64,000 bases of DNA from Rhytidiadelphus loreus. Its lineage: Eukaryota > Streptophyta > Bryopsida > Hypnales > Hylocomiaceae. This document shows, one piece after another, positions 1-13,079 of this stretch. The stretch is taken from assembly GCA_947034895.1 (NCBI GenBank), contig OX344762.1:78300981-78364980 (forward strand), in the 5' to 3' direction. Made by a program: the position numbers and the translations under genes. How positions within the stretch are numbered: the stretch's first letter is position 1; every line of letters begins with the position of its first letter. The notes beneath the pieces were generated by a model. That model had not been told where the DNA came from and did not search any database. It saw only the letters and a list, made by a program, of their open reading frames with translations.

Positions 1-696
1 AAGTTTCAACGTGGAGGTGATCTTCACGGAAGGAAATCGTAGGGAATTTAAGTTGTTTTTAAACGTTGTTTTTTCATGCATGGGATTTTTGAAAGACATT
101 ATCTTCACTATTTAAAGTGACATGGAATTTCACATTGGGAAATGAAAAACAAAATATTTAATTGGGAAACTGTTTACAATTTCAGTAAACCTTTCATTTA
201 CAAAACCTGGGAAATTAAACATTCACTTAAATAAAAGCGAAATTGCTCACATCTACACAACTTTTCACGTATCAGGATTTCCTTTTGGGAAACCGGTCAC
301 GAGGGTTGTTGCAAGAAACACTTGTTCTTTTTTTGTTCCCTTGGCCTCAAACACTTGTTTTTTTTCAAAACTTTTACGTTGTATGTCCGTTTTCTATGAA
401 ATTTAAAATGAAAGAGATTTTCTAAAATTAATAAAGTGTCCACCTTCCACATTTGCTCAAAGTGCACTACCTTTGTGCAAGTGTAGAGAATACAATTTTT
501 CCCCCAAAGATGCAAATGGTTGAGAAAGATCTTTAAATTAGGAAAATCAAATTTTTTGAATTTTTTTTTTTGAATTTTTTTACTATTTTCTAAAAATCAA
601 ACATCAAAGTATCTATTGTCTTGGCATTTTTCATTACTCTTTTTTATACATAAATTTTAGAAACAAATTTTTCTAGGCTTGAATTTTTCCACAAAT

Positions 697-1014
697 GGGC
701 AATTTTGCTAAAATGGCAATATTCCATGTGCCAATTTCAGACCGCTTGGTCTAAATTGTAAATGTCATATCTAGGACAGGTATGAATTTTAGAAATCTTT
801 GATTTGTATTGATTTCAAAAATCTAGGACTAGTATAAATTTCAAACCAAGCGGTTTGAATTGTAAAAATGGCATCTAGGATGGATGTAGATTTAAGACAT
901 CTAAGAAAAATATAAATTTCAAACATCTTATATGTTTGTACATTTTAGATTGCCCGGTCTAAACTGTAAAAATTGCTAAACTAGCGGAATGGCACAATTT
1001 TAACGAAATTGCCA
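697..1014. mobile_element. Diverged MITE, relative of the element at 23781
   Basis: The left end reads TGGGCAATTTTGCTAAAATG and the right end is its imperfect inverted complement (AATTTTAACGAAATTGCCA). Both match the ends of the better-preserved element at 23781-24024. The inside also has inverted pieces (accgcttggt near 752 and accaagcggt near 844). No target duplication is visible, so this is an old copy. Confidence 0.55.
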
Positions 1015-4000
1015 ATACACATACTATTTTGAATGCTTTGCAAATTATCTAATGTATTTATTTTATTTTTAAAATTATTTCAAAAGTCACAGCACCTAGA
1101 ATACTAGCCTATTAGGTCATTTTGAGACAAAACGGTAGGTATTTGTTGCAATGACCCCAAATTGTAGTTCAAGGCAACATATTCTCCAAACATCTTTTTG
1201 AAAAAGGCCTAGCTTTAATATAATGCTTTGAAATCTCCAAGATTTATACACTTGAGTATGCTCATGTATTGTACACTAATCCAATATAAACTTGTTAATA
1301 ACATGTTGAATCCAAAAAAGAAGCGTACTTCTTTACAAAGTGGTATTGAAGATAATATTTTAGAGTATGAGAGATTCAAGTATAGAAGTTGAAAAGAAAT
1401 TCAATGAATGATGCTGAAGAAGCTTGGAATTCCCAAGGTTGTAAAACCAAGTGTGGAAATTGTTTTTGTTTTGGCTGAGATGGCACTAGTATTGATAGAA
1501 AATAAAATCATGAAAAGAAATGCCTTGCAAATAGGAAGAATGAATCTGGTGTCAATGGTGTCAAAGAAGGGAACTGACACTTTGAAGATTGAATTAAGCA
1601 ATTTAGGTGAAGAATTCTACTTCTGGAGTTGCAAGAAAGCTTTAGTAACACCTTTTTTATTTTATTATTATTGTAGTGTCAAGTAGATTGGAACAAATGT
1701 TGGTGTTGGATTTGAGCATGAAGATCCATATATATGATTGCAATAGTTAAGAAGTAGATGGGCGAATCAAATGGATGCCAATAATGTTGAAAGAAAGGAT
1801 GGACATTGTTTGAGACATTGTTAGTATTGCAAAGTCAATGATAATTTACAAGAGAATATTTCATCTTTGTTTAAGATGTCTAGTGTTGAAGCATCTTTAA
1901 GGTAAAAATTTCTTGAATTTTTTTTATACAAGACAACATGAAAAACTCAATTTGAATCATGGGGATGTTTGTTGTTGGTTTTCTAATCTCTCAGATCTTT
2001 TCATTCAAAAATTCATAAACCACCCTTTTATCAAGTACGACTACTCTTTCATGCATAGGCTAATCCAGTTTGTGAAGGTGAGAGGATTGGAGTTGGCAAC
2101 TTTGGTATTCATCAAGGAAAGTCTAACAATGTGTTGGGAAGATGGAGGACATTATTAAATATGTAATAGAAATAAAGCACTACAATTATAGGAAATTTAT
2201 GTATTTTCTTAAGAAATGTATATGAAATATAGGTTAATTTGTAGTTCATGTTTGGTCAAGTGAAGGCTATAGATGGTGATGGTTATGATTTCAAGATGCT
2301 AACTAGAGTTTGTAGCAAAATTGAAATGGATGTAGTTGTAGGTTTAGGTAGTTCTTTAAGGTAATTATGTTTCTTCAATTTCTTTTCTTTTGGAGATTTC
2401 CAAAGCTATTTTATTTTATTTTATTTAAGCAGATCATTGTACTTTATGAAAGTTTAAAACCTAAGTAGAAGTGCACAATATTCATGAGGCTTTATATACA
2501 ATTTTGTTGGATGTGATAGCTTAGGAAGTACCACTTTTGACAAGTATAGAAAACATAAGGTATTTCCCTAGAAGAAGAATAGTTTGGAGAATTAGAGATT
2601 CCTTGTGAGGATTTGAAATTGAATTCTATTGTAAACGAAATCCCTTGAGGAAAACTTTATATAAAATTCCTCTTAAAAAATTTGTAAATTTTCCTCTATA
2701 AATACTTGATTCTATTATTTTTCTCCTTTGAACTATTTGTTGGTTTTCTTGTCAATTTCCCATTCAGAGTTCAACATTATTCCTTTGTATTTGAGTTTTG
2801 TAGAATTCTAAATTAATTTCCTAGCATGAAGTCATGTAAGTGTTTTTTCCAACAATGTTCTCTATGAAATTTCCCTATTTGTTGTATACATTATTTCAAA
2901 ATTAATTTCCATGTCTCACCTTTCCCTCTAACAACCACATTACTTATGTTTTGTTAAAACACGTAATTATAGGAGGGGATTTTTAGTACAATGCATGCAT
3001 AGGACACAAAAAATACTCCTTGTGCTTTTAAAGTAGGAACTTGGGTTGTAGTTGAAGACTCAACATAAGAAGCAATGGAAGCAATTACAACCATCATCAC
3101 CATTCCTACAAGATCATCAAAAAGCATGATCCCTATATGGTTGTCAATCTTCCAAAGACTTCAATCCTAATTTTTTATAAAAATAGTGAAGATAAATTTA
3201 GAATCAAATAAAAACAATGATGAATGGAACCTTAAATTGTAGTAATGATTTCTTTTTATGGTTTATGGACAAAAAAAATGGGATTGATGAGTAAACCAAA
3301 GTTAACATATTACCTTTCTCCTTTATGGGAAGTTAACATGAAACTTTGTATTCATTTGGGAGTCATGTCTAGGAGGCTTCCGACATAATTCATTCAACTA
3401 GGTAAACTCCAATCTTGCAAATTTCTTCACAATAGAAGTAGCTTCTATTAGTAAGAATGTAGATTGAGATTTCATGATTGATTGGTTCTCCCTTCTCAAA
3501 ATCTTCAATTCTAGTTCATTCTAGGCATTCTAGAATGAGTATTGCAGATTATAGATGGGAGCTTTCCCATCCCTCCAAAATGTTGTGTGGTCTTCTTCAA
3601 TTGTAAGGAAAGGTTCAATAACCTACATAACCCATTTATTATGTGCTTAAAATTTCTTTTGAAGATACTCATTTTTTTTTGGTGAAGATGTAGAAGAGAT
3701 GCAAGTTAGTTGAGTTGACCACATTAAGGAAATGAATTGAATTTATAGCTAATTTATTGTATTCAAGAATTCAATAGAAGAAGAGGCTACAATGCAAACA
3801 TAAGTTGTCAATGTATTGTTTGATACTTATTAACATAATATTCAAATCATGTGAAGAATTCATGAATTGTGGGAGAGGCTTGTAAATTGAGCCTAGCTAC
3901 AATACTATAATGGATTATGTTTCAAGTGCCATGACAAAAAATTTCACATGTTGTGTGTTTGGGGGATGTTGCTTTTAAAGGGACACAATAACAACAATTA

Positions 4001-4212
4001 TAATGATTTTTTACAAATGAATTTTTTTAATAAAATTACAAATCATTTGAATTAAGATCATAACTCTAAATGAACGATCTACATCTAATGCTTTTATTTT
4101 ATTTTCAAAAACATTGAAACTAAGTTAAATAAAGGACTTCAAAGTCTATTTTAAAGTATAAATTCTATAATTGTCCACAAACACTAGGGGAGATATGAGT
4201 CCTCTCAGAGAT

Positions 4213-4254
4213 TGTCCGGCCATGGTTCTCCATGCTGTGAACCATGGCCGGACA
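4213..4254. repeat. Short perfect hairpin
   Basis: Two perfect 16-bp arms (TGTCCGGCCATGGTTC and its complement) flank a 10-bp loop. The stem is GC-rich and stands out from very AT-rich surroundings. Function unknown; it may be the core of a small element. Confidence 0.7.
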
Positions 4255-4693
4255 GTCAGATTATTTAATAATAATAATTAATAAATAAAATTCAAATTCA
4301 AATATTTAGAAATAATAATATTATTTTTAATATTTAAAAAATATATTATTTATGCAGTTCGATGTGGCAGTCTTTTTGCCAAGTCGGATTGCTAGTTTTG
4401 CAACGTTTCCATAGTCCGGGAACATTAGGGAACTCGTAGTCTCTCAATCGCCTCAAAAATCATGTAATGCTAATACTTCTCATAAGTTTCATCTCGTTAA
4501 TCAAAATGGAATGATTCAAAGCTTTACACATAATTATATATAAATCTTAAAAATCAATTTCAAATTTTATTATTTTAAATAGTGGTTTTAAATAAAAAAT
4601 TTAAAGTGTTGGGTTGCCTGCTCAACAATGAAAATTACATATCATACAATAGTTTTTAACCATGTAATCAAAAGTTATAAAAATTATTGTGCC

Positions 4694-5551
4694 TTAATCC
4701 CTCAAGGCTCAACAACTTTTTGACAATGGAGGTTTTGAATTAATTGTCCTCCTTTGATATTCTTTTGCACATGGATTGCTTGAAATTTTTAATTTTAACT
4801 GTACAAAAGTAAAGAGTTTTTTGTCTAGTATGTATGGAATTAATTGTGGAATTTTTTTTTGTTGGATTTTTAGTTTATAAAATTTTTGAATGATACACAA
4901 AAAATGTAGCTTTTGGAGAAGAAAAATTATAAGAAGAAAAATAATGTTTTTTTACCTCCAACCCCACCTACCCTCCACGATTGTGAAACAAAAAATTCTC
5001 TCAAATTCTTACACATTTTCAAACAATAGGAGTAGAAAGCCAAAATTGACCAAATTGGGTCCTACAAAATTTTGAATTTTTTATTTATGTGCTAGATTTT
5101 TTTAATTTGATAGTTGGTATTATTAGCATATTTTTTGGAATATCTTCAAAAAATTTGGAATCATTGTAATTATTATGTGTTCTTAATCACACTAGATTGA
5201 ACCTTTTGTTTTTAAAATTTCTAAGAAAAAAAATTTAAAAGAATTATTCTCTAGACCTAGTTTGTTAGTGTAGACCAAAGACTAGAGATGTCCGAGAAAA
5301 CATTTTTTTCCATCATTGGAAAAAAATTACTTTTGCTTTCTTTTTCTATTAGACTACATTTCCAAAATAAAAATTTAAATACCTCACATTCAAATTTTGA
5401 AAATCAAAGAATGTAGCAAGTATGTAAATTTGTTAGTCTACAAGATCTTAGTTTATAAAATATTGAGATTTGTTAATTACACCCTACCTAGAATTTGCCA
5501 TTGAAAATTTGAAAAGAATACATTGTGTCCTCTTGGTCCTTGAGGGGTTAA
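4694..5551. mobile_element. TTAA-bounded non-autonomous element (diverged)
   Basis: It begins TTAATCCCTCAAGGCTC and ends GGTCCTTGAGGGGTTAA, a diverged version of the terminal repeats of the element at 11592. A second right-end-like sequence (GGTTCTTTAGGGGTTAA) lies at 5653-5669, so the true right border may be there or two copies may be nested. No coding capacity is seen. Confidence 0.45.
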
Positions 5552-6417
5552 AGCTACTACTTAGGCACATGTTGTATGAAAATTTCAAAGGAAAAAAAAA
5601 GTTGTTCATAGTAAGCTGCCCAACATCAATATGTTGCCAAAAAATGTTGTTTGGTTCTTTAGGGGTTAAGTTTTGATTGGCTTACATGATTACACGAATT
5701 GCTCTTACTTGGGGGATCTAGAGTGTGATTTTTGGAGGAGTTGGTAAGAAAATCTCCCTGAAACGAGATTCTAGAAATCAAATTTGTAAGTTGAAAGTTT
5801 CAAAAGAATGCATGGTCAGAATCTAATTTTTTGGGTTTTAGGGCATGTGCAGAAGCACTCCCCAAATTGAGCAAAAATTGGAATTTGGACATTTTGATGA
5901 TCAAATGGGGGTGAAATTTTAATGGCCTAAAATGAATGGGTGAATGTTTTAGTGTTAGAACTATGGAACATGGAAAATGGTGCAAATTTTCATCCAATGC
6001 AAGTGAAGCAAGTGTTTGATGTGATAATGTGTGCTGGAATTCTAGACCAAATCTCACTTAGGACCCATTTGGATACCCTAAGTGAGATTTAGAGAGCAAA
6101 TTGGACATGGGATGCACCTTAAATTTATAGGGTAGATGTTGGATGATGGTGTGGTGTAGAAATTTGCATTTTAGGGATTTTAGCTCTGTTGTCTTCATTT
6201 TGTTTTAGAACTTTTGGGACAATTTTGAGTATCTAAATTAGGATTCCATTAGTTGGAAGGCAAATAGTTTAAGATCCCATACACTCCCTACCAACCAACT
6301 ATAGTATTTTTTTGCCAACGCAAAAAGAAACTCTCATTCACCTAGAGAGATTCAATTTGTAACTACTTTTGAAAAAGAATCCTCACACCTATTACTCAAT
6401 GAATCATAGCAGGGTAG

Positions 6418-7391
6418 ATGCAAGAAACATTGAACAATTTAGGGAGCGTTCTGCCAAAACTGCATTTTTTCTACCTAGTACTACGAGTACTACAAAACAG
6501 AGCAATCTCAGTCGTTGATCCGAAAAATCAACGGCCAATAGTACTTTTGAGTACTTAATAATCACTAGAAGAAAACCGCGTTGGACTGCCCAAAATCTGC
6601 ATTGGATTCAACAAAAAATGTTATATGGTTTTTGTTGAAAACCATGTTGAAAACGCTGTGAAAACCAAGAAAAACATAGATATTGTAGAATCCAACATAG
6701 ATTTTGCGTTTCCCTACGTTGTAACACAATTCTTTGCATTCTCAACATGGTTTTCAACAAAAACCATATGATGTTTTTCGTTGAATTTAACGCAGATTTT
6801 GGGTAGTCCAACGCGGTTTTCTTCTAGTGAATACTAAAACAACACTATTTGAAAAAAATTACAGTTTGTCACAAAAAGTAGATAAAATTAAGTATAAATT
6901 AATAATAATTAAAAAATCATGAATAAAAAAAAACTAAAAATTGGCCATTAGTAAAGACTTGATAGTAATTACATTTCACCAAAAACTAAAAGTTGAAACC
7001 ATCATGAATGTTTAGAGCGCTATGGGCAAGGACCCCTATTTGCATGCATGTTGAGGACAAAGAATTGTGTTTTTTTGAATGCCCTTTGGTGGGCACATGC
7101 CCTTCTATTGTGGCAATAGCCCACAACAATCCTAGACATACATCATCATTTTTGGATACTCCACAATACTAAAAAACCCTAAAACGCAAAGTGTGACAAA
7201 TTAGGTAAATTACAATTTAATTAAAGGATTTTTTTTCAAAATTTCTCAAAAATAAGGAATCTGAGGACTTCCAAGTTAGCCATCTCCAATAAAAATTTCA
7301 AGTACATGGACTTCATTTTCCAAAATATATGGCGAATGGCAACTCCGTCATTCCAATTGTGACGCAAAATAGTACTGGTGTTTCTTGTATT
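6418..7391. mobile_element. 0.7-kb element with TGCAAGAAACA ends, carrying a nested MITE
   Basis: The left end is TGCAAGAAACATTG and the right end GTGTTTCTTGTATTC, a near inverted repeat. It is collinear with the copy at 45000-45706 over its length (for example AAATTAATAATAATTA and TGACTTGATAGTAAT-like blocks occur in both), apart from 267 bp plus a 3-bp duplication inserted at 6563. Without that insert it is about 700 bp. No open frame is convincing. Confidence 0.6.
6563..6829. mobile_element. CACTA-type foldback MITE with AAT target duplication
   Basis: The ends are CACTAGAAGAAAACCGCG and its perfect complement CGCGGTTTTCTTCTAGTG, and the inside is also largely self-complementary (GGTTTTTGTTGAAAACCATG against ATGGTTTTCAACAAAAACC). 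The element is flanked on both sides by AAT. Termini starting CACTA with a 3-bp duplication are known for the CACTA (En/Spm) superfamily. The paralogous sequence near 45145 lacks it and serves as an empty site. Confidence 0.85.
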
Positions 7392-7453
7392 CATCCAACA
7401 CTTCAAACAATCTTCTTTTTTTCACATTTGATATAAAATTTAAACAAGAGTAG

Positions 7454-8201
7454 TTGCAAGAAACACTTCACGTTTTTTGTTCAAAACTGCGTTTTTTGGC
7501 CATAGGATTGGCAGTACTATGCAATACTACTAATACTACATTTTAGAAGCGCCCCGACAAATCTGCACCGTTGATTGAAGGCGCCTACAGATCTACACTG
7601 TTGATTTAGTACTATGTTGTACTATGTAGTACTACATACTACTACGAAGTACTGCAAAAGCCACTGGGGGCAGAAAATAACAAAAAAGGGGTCTGTAGAG
7701 ATTTTCATTTTTAGTAATTCAAAAAAAATTCAAAAAAAATTCATAAAAAAAGACATTTTGCTAGAGAAGAATGCGCTTGCATTGCACCAAAAAATTCATG
7801 AAGGAAATTTTTTCCCTCTTAATAGCTTTTGCGCAAAAGAAGGTCACTTTGACCCCATGTGTACAATCGACATGATGCTATTTTTATAAAAACTCATCGT
7901 CAACCCTTTTAGTGTTAGTAGACCTCCAACATGTCCAATTTGTGGCTTCAAATTTGCATTTTTGGGTCAAAAATAGGACTAAAAACCTCCAAAATGGCCA
8001 AGGTAGACACCCAATCGGGGGCAGGTTAAAAATAGTAAACTAATTTTTTTTAAATTCAAAAAACTACACAAGGTCTGTAACTTTAGCATCTACCTTCACT
8101 CCAAATTTCATGCCAAATGGACAAACAATGCAAAAGTTATAAGCAAAAAAGCCAATTTTTAAGGGCAAAGGGACAAGAAATAGGACAAGTGTTTCTTGCA
8201 A
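7454..8201. mobile_element. Second local copy of the TTGCAAGAAACAC element family
   Basis: Bounded by TTGCAAGAAACACTT and its inverted copy AAGTGTTTCTTGCAA, 15-bp perfect terminal repeats. About 748 bp long with no plausible transposase, so non-autonomous. I could not find a clear target duplication, so the superfamily is undecided. Confidence 0.6.
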
Positions 8202-9179
8202 TCACCCACAAACATTATGATCTTTCAGATGCACCAGTTGATGATCATTAAAATGTTGTAGTACATGCATCTCCAAAATATGTGGACTTCTACATAGTTA
8301 AATTATTAAATTATTTCATATACAAAAAATAGTATCTGTATTACCTATAAAAGGTCAATAATTTGGTAATTTCATTCTATTGATAGTTAAAGACATCCAA
8401 TTTGTTCATTACTCAATAATATTATGTGGTATAGAGTTGGCCAAGGGAGAAAGACAAGTAGTTTTTGCTTTGTGACACAAGTCTATTGCAATTAGGTGTA
8501 TGGTTTCCTACACTTGAAGCAATACTATTTTGACCCTCAAAGGACATTGCTCTATCACCAATGTATTTTATTCAAATTTTATCATATTCTTGGATGAGTA
8601 TATTGTTAAGTGAAAACATTCAAAATCGTCTGTGTACCTATTCTTAACAAATATACTTCTATTGAAAGTATCCTCTAAAGTGCAAATGTGCAATTAAACC
8701 ATCTCCATACTGAATTGCAATTGGTTGATTATAGATTCTTTAGATTTTAGTATTAAAACCAAGCTATGTGATGGTTTGAGTGTCTTAGGGAGTTCCACTT
8801 TCAAAATTAATAGAAATATTTCTTCTGATCCAAAATTTATATTTTTTAATTTGAAAATTCATGATTTATAATTGCTAATACTACAAAAATTAATGTCTAT
8901 TTTTTTTTCTAGAAGAAGGGGCCTCCAACTACACTAAATTGTTTATTTTGACAATTATGGGTGTTTTCACCTTTAGTTAGGTGCATTTCAGTCAGTACTA
9001 GAGAAGTTGTAGGGTAGTGCCAATTTGGTAGTATGGTGAGGTCACTAGCTCACCCCATGGGCTTGCTAGCTATTCTATTGATACTGCCAAATTACCACTA
9101 TCCTTTAGCTTCTCTAACATTAAAGTACTGTATGTTTGATTCTAAATACGGGATTATATGGGATATAGTCACCGAATTT

Positions 9180-10060
9180 CCGGGCCTAACCGATTATGGC
9201 CGGTAGAATCAACACCCTTCCTCAATTGCCAATTCTATCTCCAAAAAATGGCTCAAAAAAGAGCACAATTGAACATACGTTACTTTACCGTTTCTATTGT
9301 TTCCTAGAAAGTCATTCGTATTTCGTAAGACACTTGTAGTCCTCCTGCATCCTTCAGTCCTTCTTGCCCCTCCCCTCGAATCCTCGATGGAAGTCAATTC
9401 AGGATGCTCCTGCCTGTGGAGGGTCAAGAATTCCGTCCTGCTGCAGCGCGCGCCACTCCACTGATTCCAGTATGCATGGGGCAGGGACCGCCAAGCATCG
9501 AATTCATGGGTCCAGAATTCACGACAGAGTTGACCGGGACGGATGCTGCTTCAGTTCAGTTTCCTAACTTTCCTTCCTTCCTTCCTTGTGCAGCCAATTC
9601 ATATATATATATTTTAGGCCGTTTTCTGCAGCTGATGGCATGGCCCGGCCGATCCAGAGCAGCAGGCTCCGTCCATGACTGACTGACCCACCCATACTAA
9701 TATAACTTATATTACCACGGCATCATTCTTCTCCACCAGGAGTACGTTCCATTTGGGGTTCAGCGCAACGGTCCAGAGACCTGCCGTAGCACAGGCAACG
9801 GGAGCAGCGGATTGGACTTATTTTATGTCGTAGTAAGGTAAGGAATGCGATGCGTTGCGTTGCGATTCTTTCGCCCAAGTTTCGCCGCACATACTTAGTC
9901 TACCATTCCGGAATAAGTTCAGTTAGTGAGGCTCAGTGGGGTCCTTCTACAGTGTCAGTCACTCAATGCAACAACAAGAATAGAACAGGTTCAGTAACAA
10001 CAAGAATAGTTCGTGTTAAGGTGAGTAACCCCCACTTTTTGCTACTGTGTTGAGCTACTA
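9180..10060. other. GC-richer island, role unknown
   Basis: Base composition rises sharply against both flanks and CpG is frequent. Frames of up to 92 codons exist (9404-9682, plus) but show no family signature and overlap other equally open frames. A strong 5' splice-donor match (AAG/GTGAGT) lies at 10019-10024. One reading is a promoter and non-coding first exon for the amylase gene 4 kb downstream, whose exon 1 is preceded by a good splice acceptor at 14290; another is an unrelated gene remnant. Confidence 0.35.
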
Positions 10061-13000
10061 TTATTAGACTGGTCAAATTTTTATTGATTTTCTTGTTGGC
10101 AAGTGAAAGGAGGTTCCAATGCACCAAAGAACGCGACATTTGGATATTGGATGCAAAAGTTATGAAGGGTCAAAGATTTTTTTGGTAGAAGAGGTTCTAC
10201 CGAATCGTTTCTTCCACATACGTACACAAAGTGATGATGGCAGTTTTAGGCAAGGTACAATTTAATTTGGATGTACCAACAATTCAAGGATAAATTTGCA
10301 TTCAAGATTTTATACATTACAAAGGAGCCTCGATTTTGGAGAAGTGAAGGGAGAAGTGAGTTCAAGAATTTTAGATTTTTTTTTCAATTTTTTTTCCACC
10401 TTGTCATGAGAAGGATTTGATCATGGTGCAATTGATGGAATATTTTTTAGATTTAATTTGACTTTAGATGCACAAATTCAATGAAATTGAAATGAACGGA
10501 GAGGTTTTAAAGTGGAAACACCCAATACTGCACCTATATCTAATCTTTGTTCCTAGATGGACAATAAACCGTCCCTAGACTTTTATTGAATGGTCCTTGA
10601 CATGTGTCATAAAGTTTTCTCCTCTCTTCACTGTGATTGGGTAACAACTGAATTTGTCAGAATTCAGATTTGGGTCCACCTACAGGACGGTTCCAATGGT
10701 CTAGGGGACTGCAACTTTGAAAATTCATAGAAAATACACGCCAAGTCCGAAAAATCTTTCTTTTTTGAAAATTCATGATTTTCTCTTGCTAACACCACGA
10801 AGATATTAATTTCTTGAAATGGTCTCTCTAAATATGCTGAATTCCTTAAACTGCCGGTTTTGGGTGCTTCCACCTTACGTGACTGCCAGTTTTGCCAGTT
10901 GTGACTCATGAAGTTGTTTCTGCTAAATCATACAAAAAGTACTCGTGCTAGAAAGATGATCTCATCACAATTGCATGTTGTTAATTTTTGCACGCAACTC
11001 ACTTGAACTACCATACCCAAGCCACAACTTTGGCTGAAAATATTTCTAAATTACAGTAGGTGCCAAATTCTTTTAGGAAATTGCTTTTTCCAAAAAATAT
11101 GTGTAGGAAAAAAGATCTACGTAGAATATTTCTATTTTTAGTAGTTACCAAAATTTATTTTTCTGGAAAATTTAAATATTTGACATAGCAGTACCAAAGC
11201 TATTGCCCAGGTACAAAAATACTAAGTTCTATGGGTTTAGAAATGCCTTCTTGGAGGTGTTGGCCTATTGCACGAATGCAAGCAATGCATTTTGGGGGGT
11301 ATTGGTAGTGCCACCCCCTAATACAAGTTGGTAAAAAAACACTTCATTTTGTGCATGCAACCTAAATTTAGAAAACTTGATCCAAAATTTAAATTCTTAG
11401 AGACATTTTTGACAATCTCATCTCCATAATTTTTTCCTGATGTTAATGTAACTATAAGGTGAAGGCATCCAAAAGCGTCTGTGTATCTAATCCTGTACCT
11501 TGGACTTCTTCTTAATGTGTTCCTAGATTTTAGTTAATGTGTCCTTCAAATGCTTACCTTTGATTTGTTGACATATTTGAAAGACACATACTTAACCCCT
11601 AAAGGACCAAGGCCGTTCTTCTATCAAAAACTACTCAAAACTGTCATTTTGGTTGCATTCATCCAAAAAAAAAAAAAAACTTTTTTTAGAATCTAATCGT
11701 AGGATCTTGTACTTTACTAGTCTAGTATCATGTGGTAAAAATTTCATGGAGTTTAACCGTACAAATTCGAAGATATTAGCATTCAAAGTTGAAAAAAGAA
11801 AGTTTTTTTGAACACTAGCCTGCAATTTTAGATGACTTTGAATGCCATTTGGGGAAAAAATTTACACCATGGACCTTGAATTAAAAAAAAATTTGTGTTG
11901 AAGAATTGAGTTGAAACTCTAGAAATTAAAAATAAATAAATAAATACGATTGATTTTCATTCTTTAAAAAATTGTTCAGTAGAAGTAGGTCCAAGATAGA
12001 AAGAAAAACTAAATTGTTAATAGCTCTAAAATGAGATTGAAACACAATAATCTCAACAGTGAGATTGTTCTAAATAGAAAACTTAACCTTGTCAAACAAT
12101 TTTTGTTGAAAAATTGTGAAAATTGCATTCAGAATTGAATCCTATAAGTTATTTTTTCAAGAAGATGCTAGAATTGCCCAAAAAACAAGTTTGTTCGTAA
12201 TTTTCACATTACTAATCCAAATGGAATGAATCAAAGCTTCACATGTAGACAAAAATATGATCTTTAAGAAGAAAAAAATTAAAAAATTAATTTCAAATTT
12301 TTGTAGATTTACTTTTTTGCCTGGTGATGTGAAAATTATGTTTAAGATGCCATAACTTTTGCTCCCGGGCACCAATTGAAATAAAATTTATATTCCCACG
12401 AAGCTCATAAGTTTTCCTATCTTATGAGAAAGTTTCAAAAAAATTCACTGAAAATTGAGATTATAGGAACTTGCCCAAAATCCATTTTGTCCCCCGAGGG
12501 GACAATGGTCCTTTAGGGGTTAACTATAATTAGCTAACATCTGATTTTTGTAGATTTTGATTTAGGGTCCACCTATGTGACAATTTTAGTGGTCTAGTGA
12601 GCCAATACTTTGAAAAATATAGAAATTACATACCACATCCGAAAAATCTTTTATTTTTATTTTTAATATTTATGATTTTCACTTGCTAATATTATTTTTA
12701 GGAAAAGGTATCTCCAACTATGCTGAATTGCTTATATTGACGTTTTTGGGTGCTTCCACCTTAAATGGCACCAAAATCTGCCAACAGAAACTCCGAGGCA
12801 CGAACTCAAATAAAAAAACAAAAGTGTCCCGACAGTCCTCATGAACAGGTGTCCTCTCCTCATAGACACAGTCAAATTGCACCTGAGGGCCCCTCGTGAA
12901 ATCTCCGCAGAGATGATTCTATTGTAGACCTGTTTCTGCACCCAAGTTTTCATTGCAACATAAGCTAGATCTGTTTCTCAAGCCTGGACAGTACTGCTGT

Positions 13001-13079
13001 AACAGTTTTCTCCATGAGCACGCTTTTATGGGATCCAAGTCGCTCCAATGCTCGCATGCTCGGCACCCACAGAGACACA
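10061..13079. other. Intergenic AT-rich stretch
   Basis: Apart from the TTAA-bounded element at 11592-12523 I see no gene, RNA gene or ordered repeat. Frames are short and AT-driven. Confidence 0.5.
11592..12523. mobile_element. Best copy of the TTAA-bounded element family
   Basis: The ends are TTAACCCCTAAAGGACCA and the perfect inverted complement TGGTCCTTTAGGGGTTAA, giving 18-bp terminal repeats 932 bp apart. If TTAA is the duplicated target, the repeat proper starts CCCCTAAAGG; a 2- or 3-bp duplication inside TTAA is equally compatible. At least five related copies lie in the window (4694, 16404, 22064, 31997, 34743). No transposase frame is visible. Confidence 0.7.

Larger units (their letters stand above)
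1..9180. other. AT-rich gene-poor region with transposon remains
   Basis: No reading frame here is longer than about 90 codons or resembles a family I know, and I found no convincing exon series. The frame at 1408-1686 is the longest and is flanked by unrelated AT-rich DNA. What can be recognised is mobile-element debris: a MITE relic at 697, a hairpin at 4213, a TTAA-bounded element at 4694, two copies of a 0.7-kb element at 6418 and 7454, and a CACTA-type MITE nested in the first of these. A solitary end of the 0.7-kb family (TTGCAAGAAACAC) lies near 309. Confidence 0.6.

Noticed and set aside
1408..1686. 92-codon frame
   Set aside because: No recognisable family, a 66-codon frame on the opposite strand is also open over the same bases, and no splice context.
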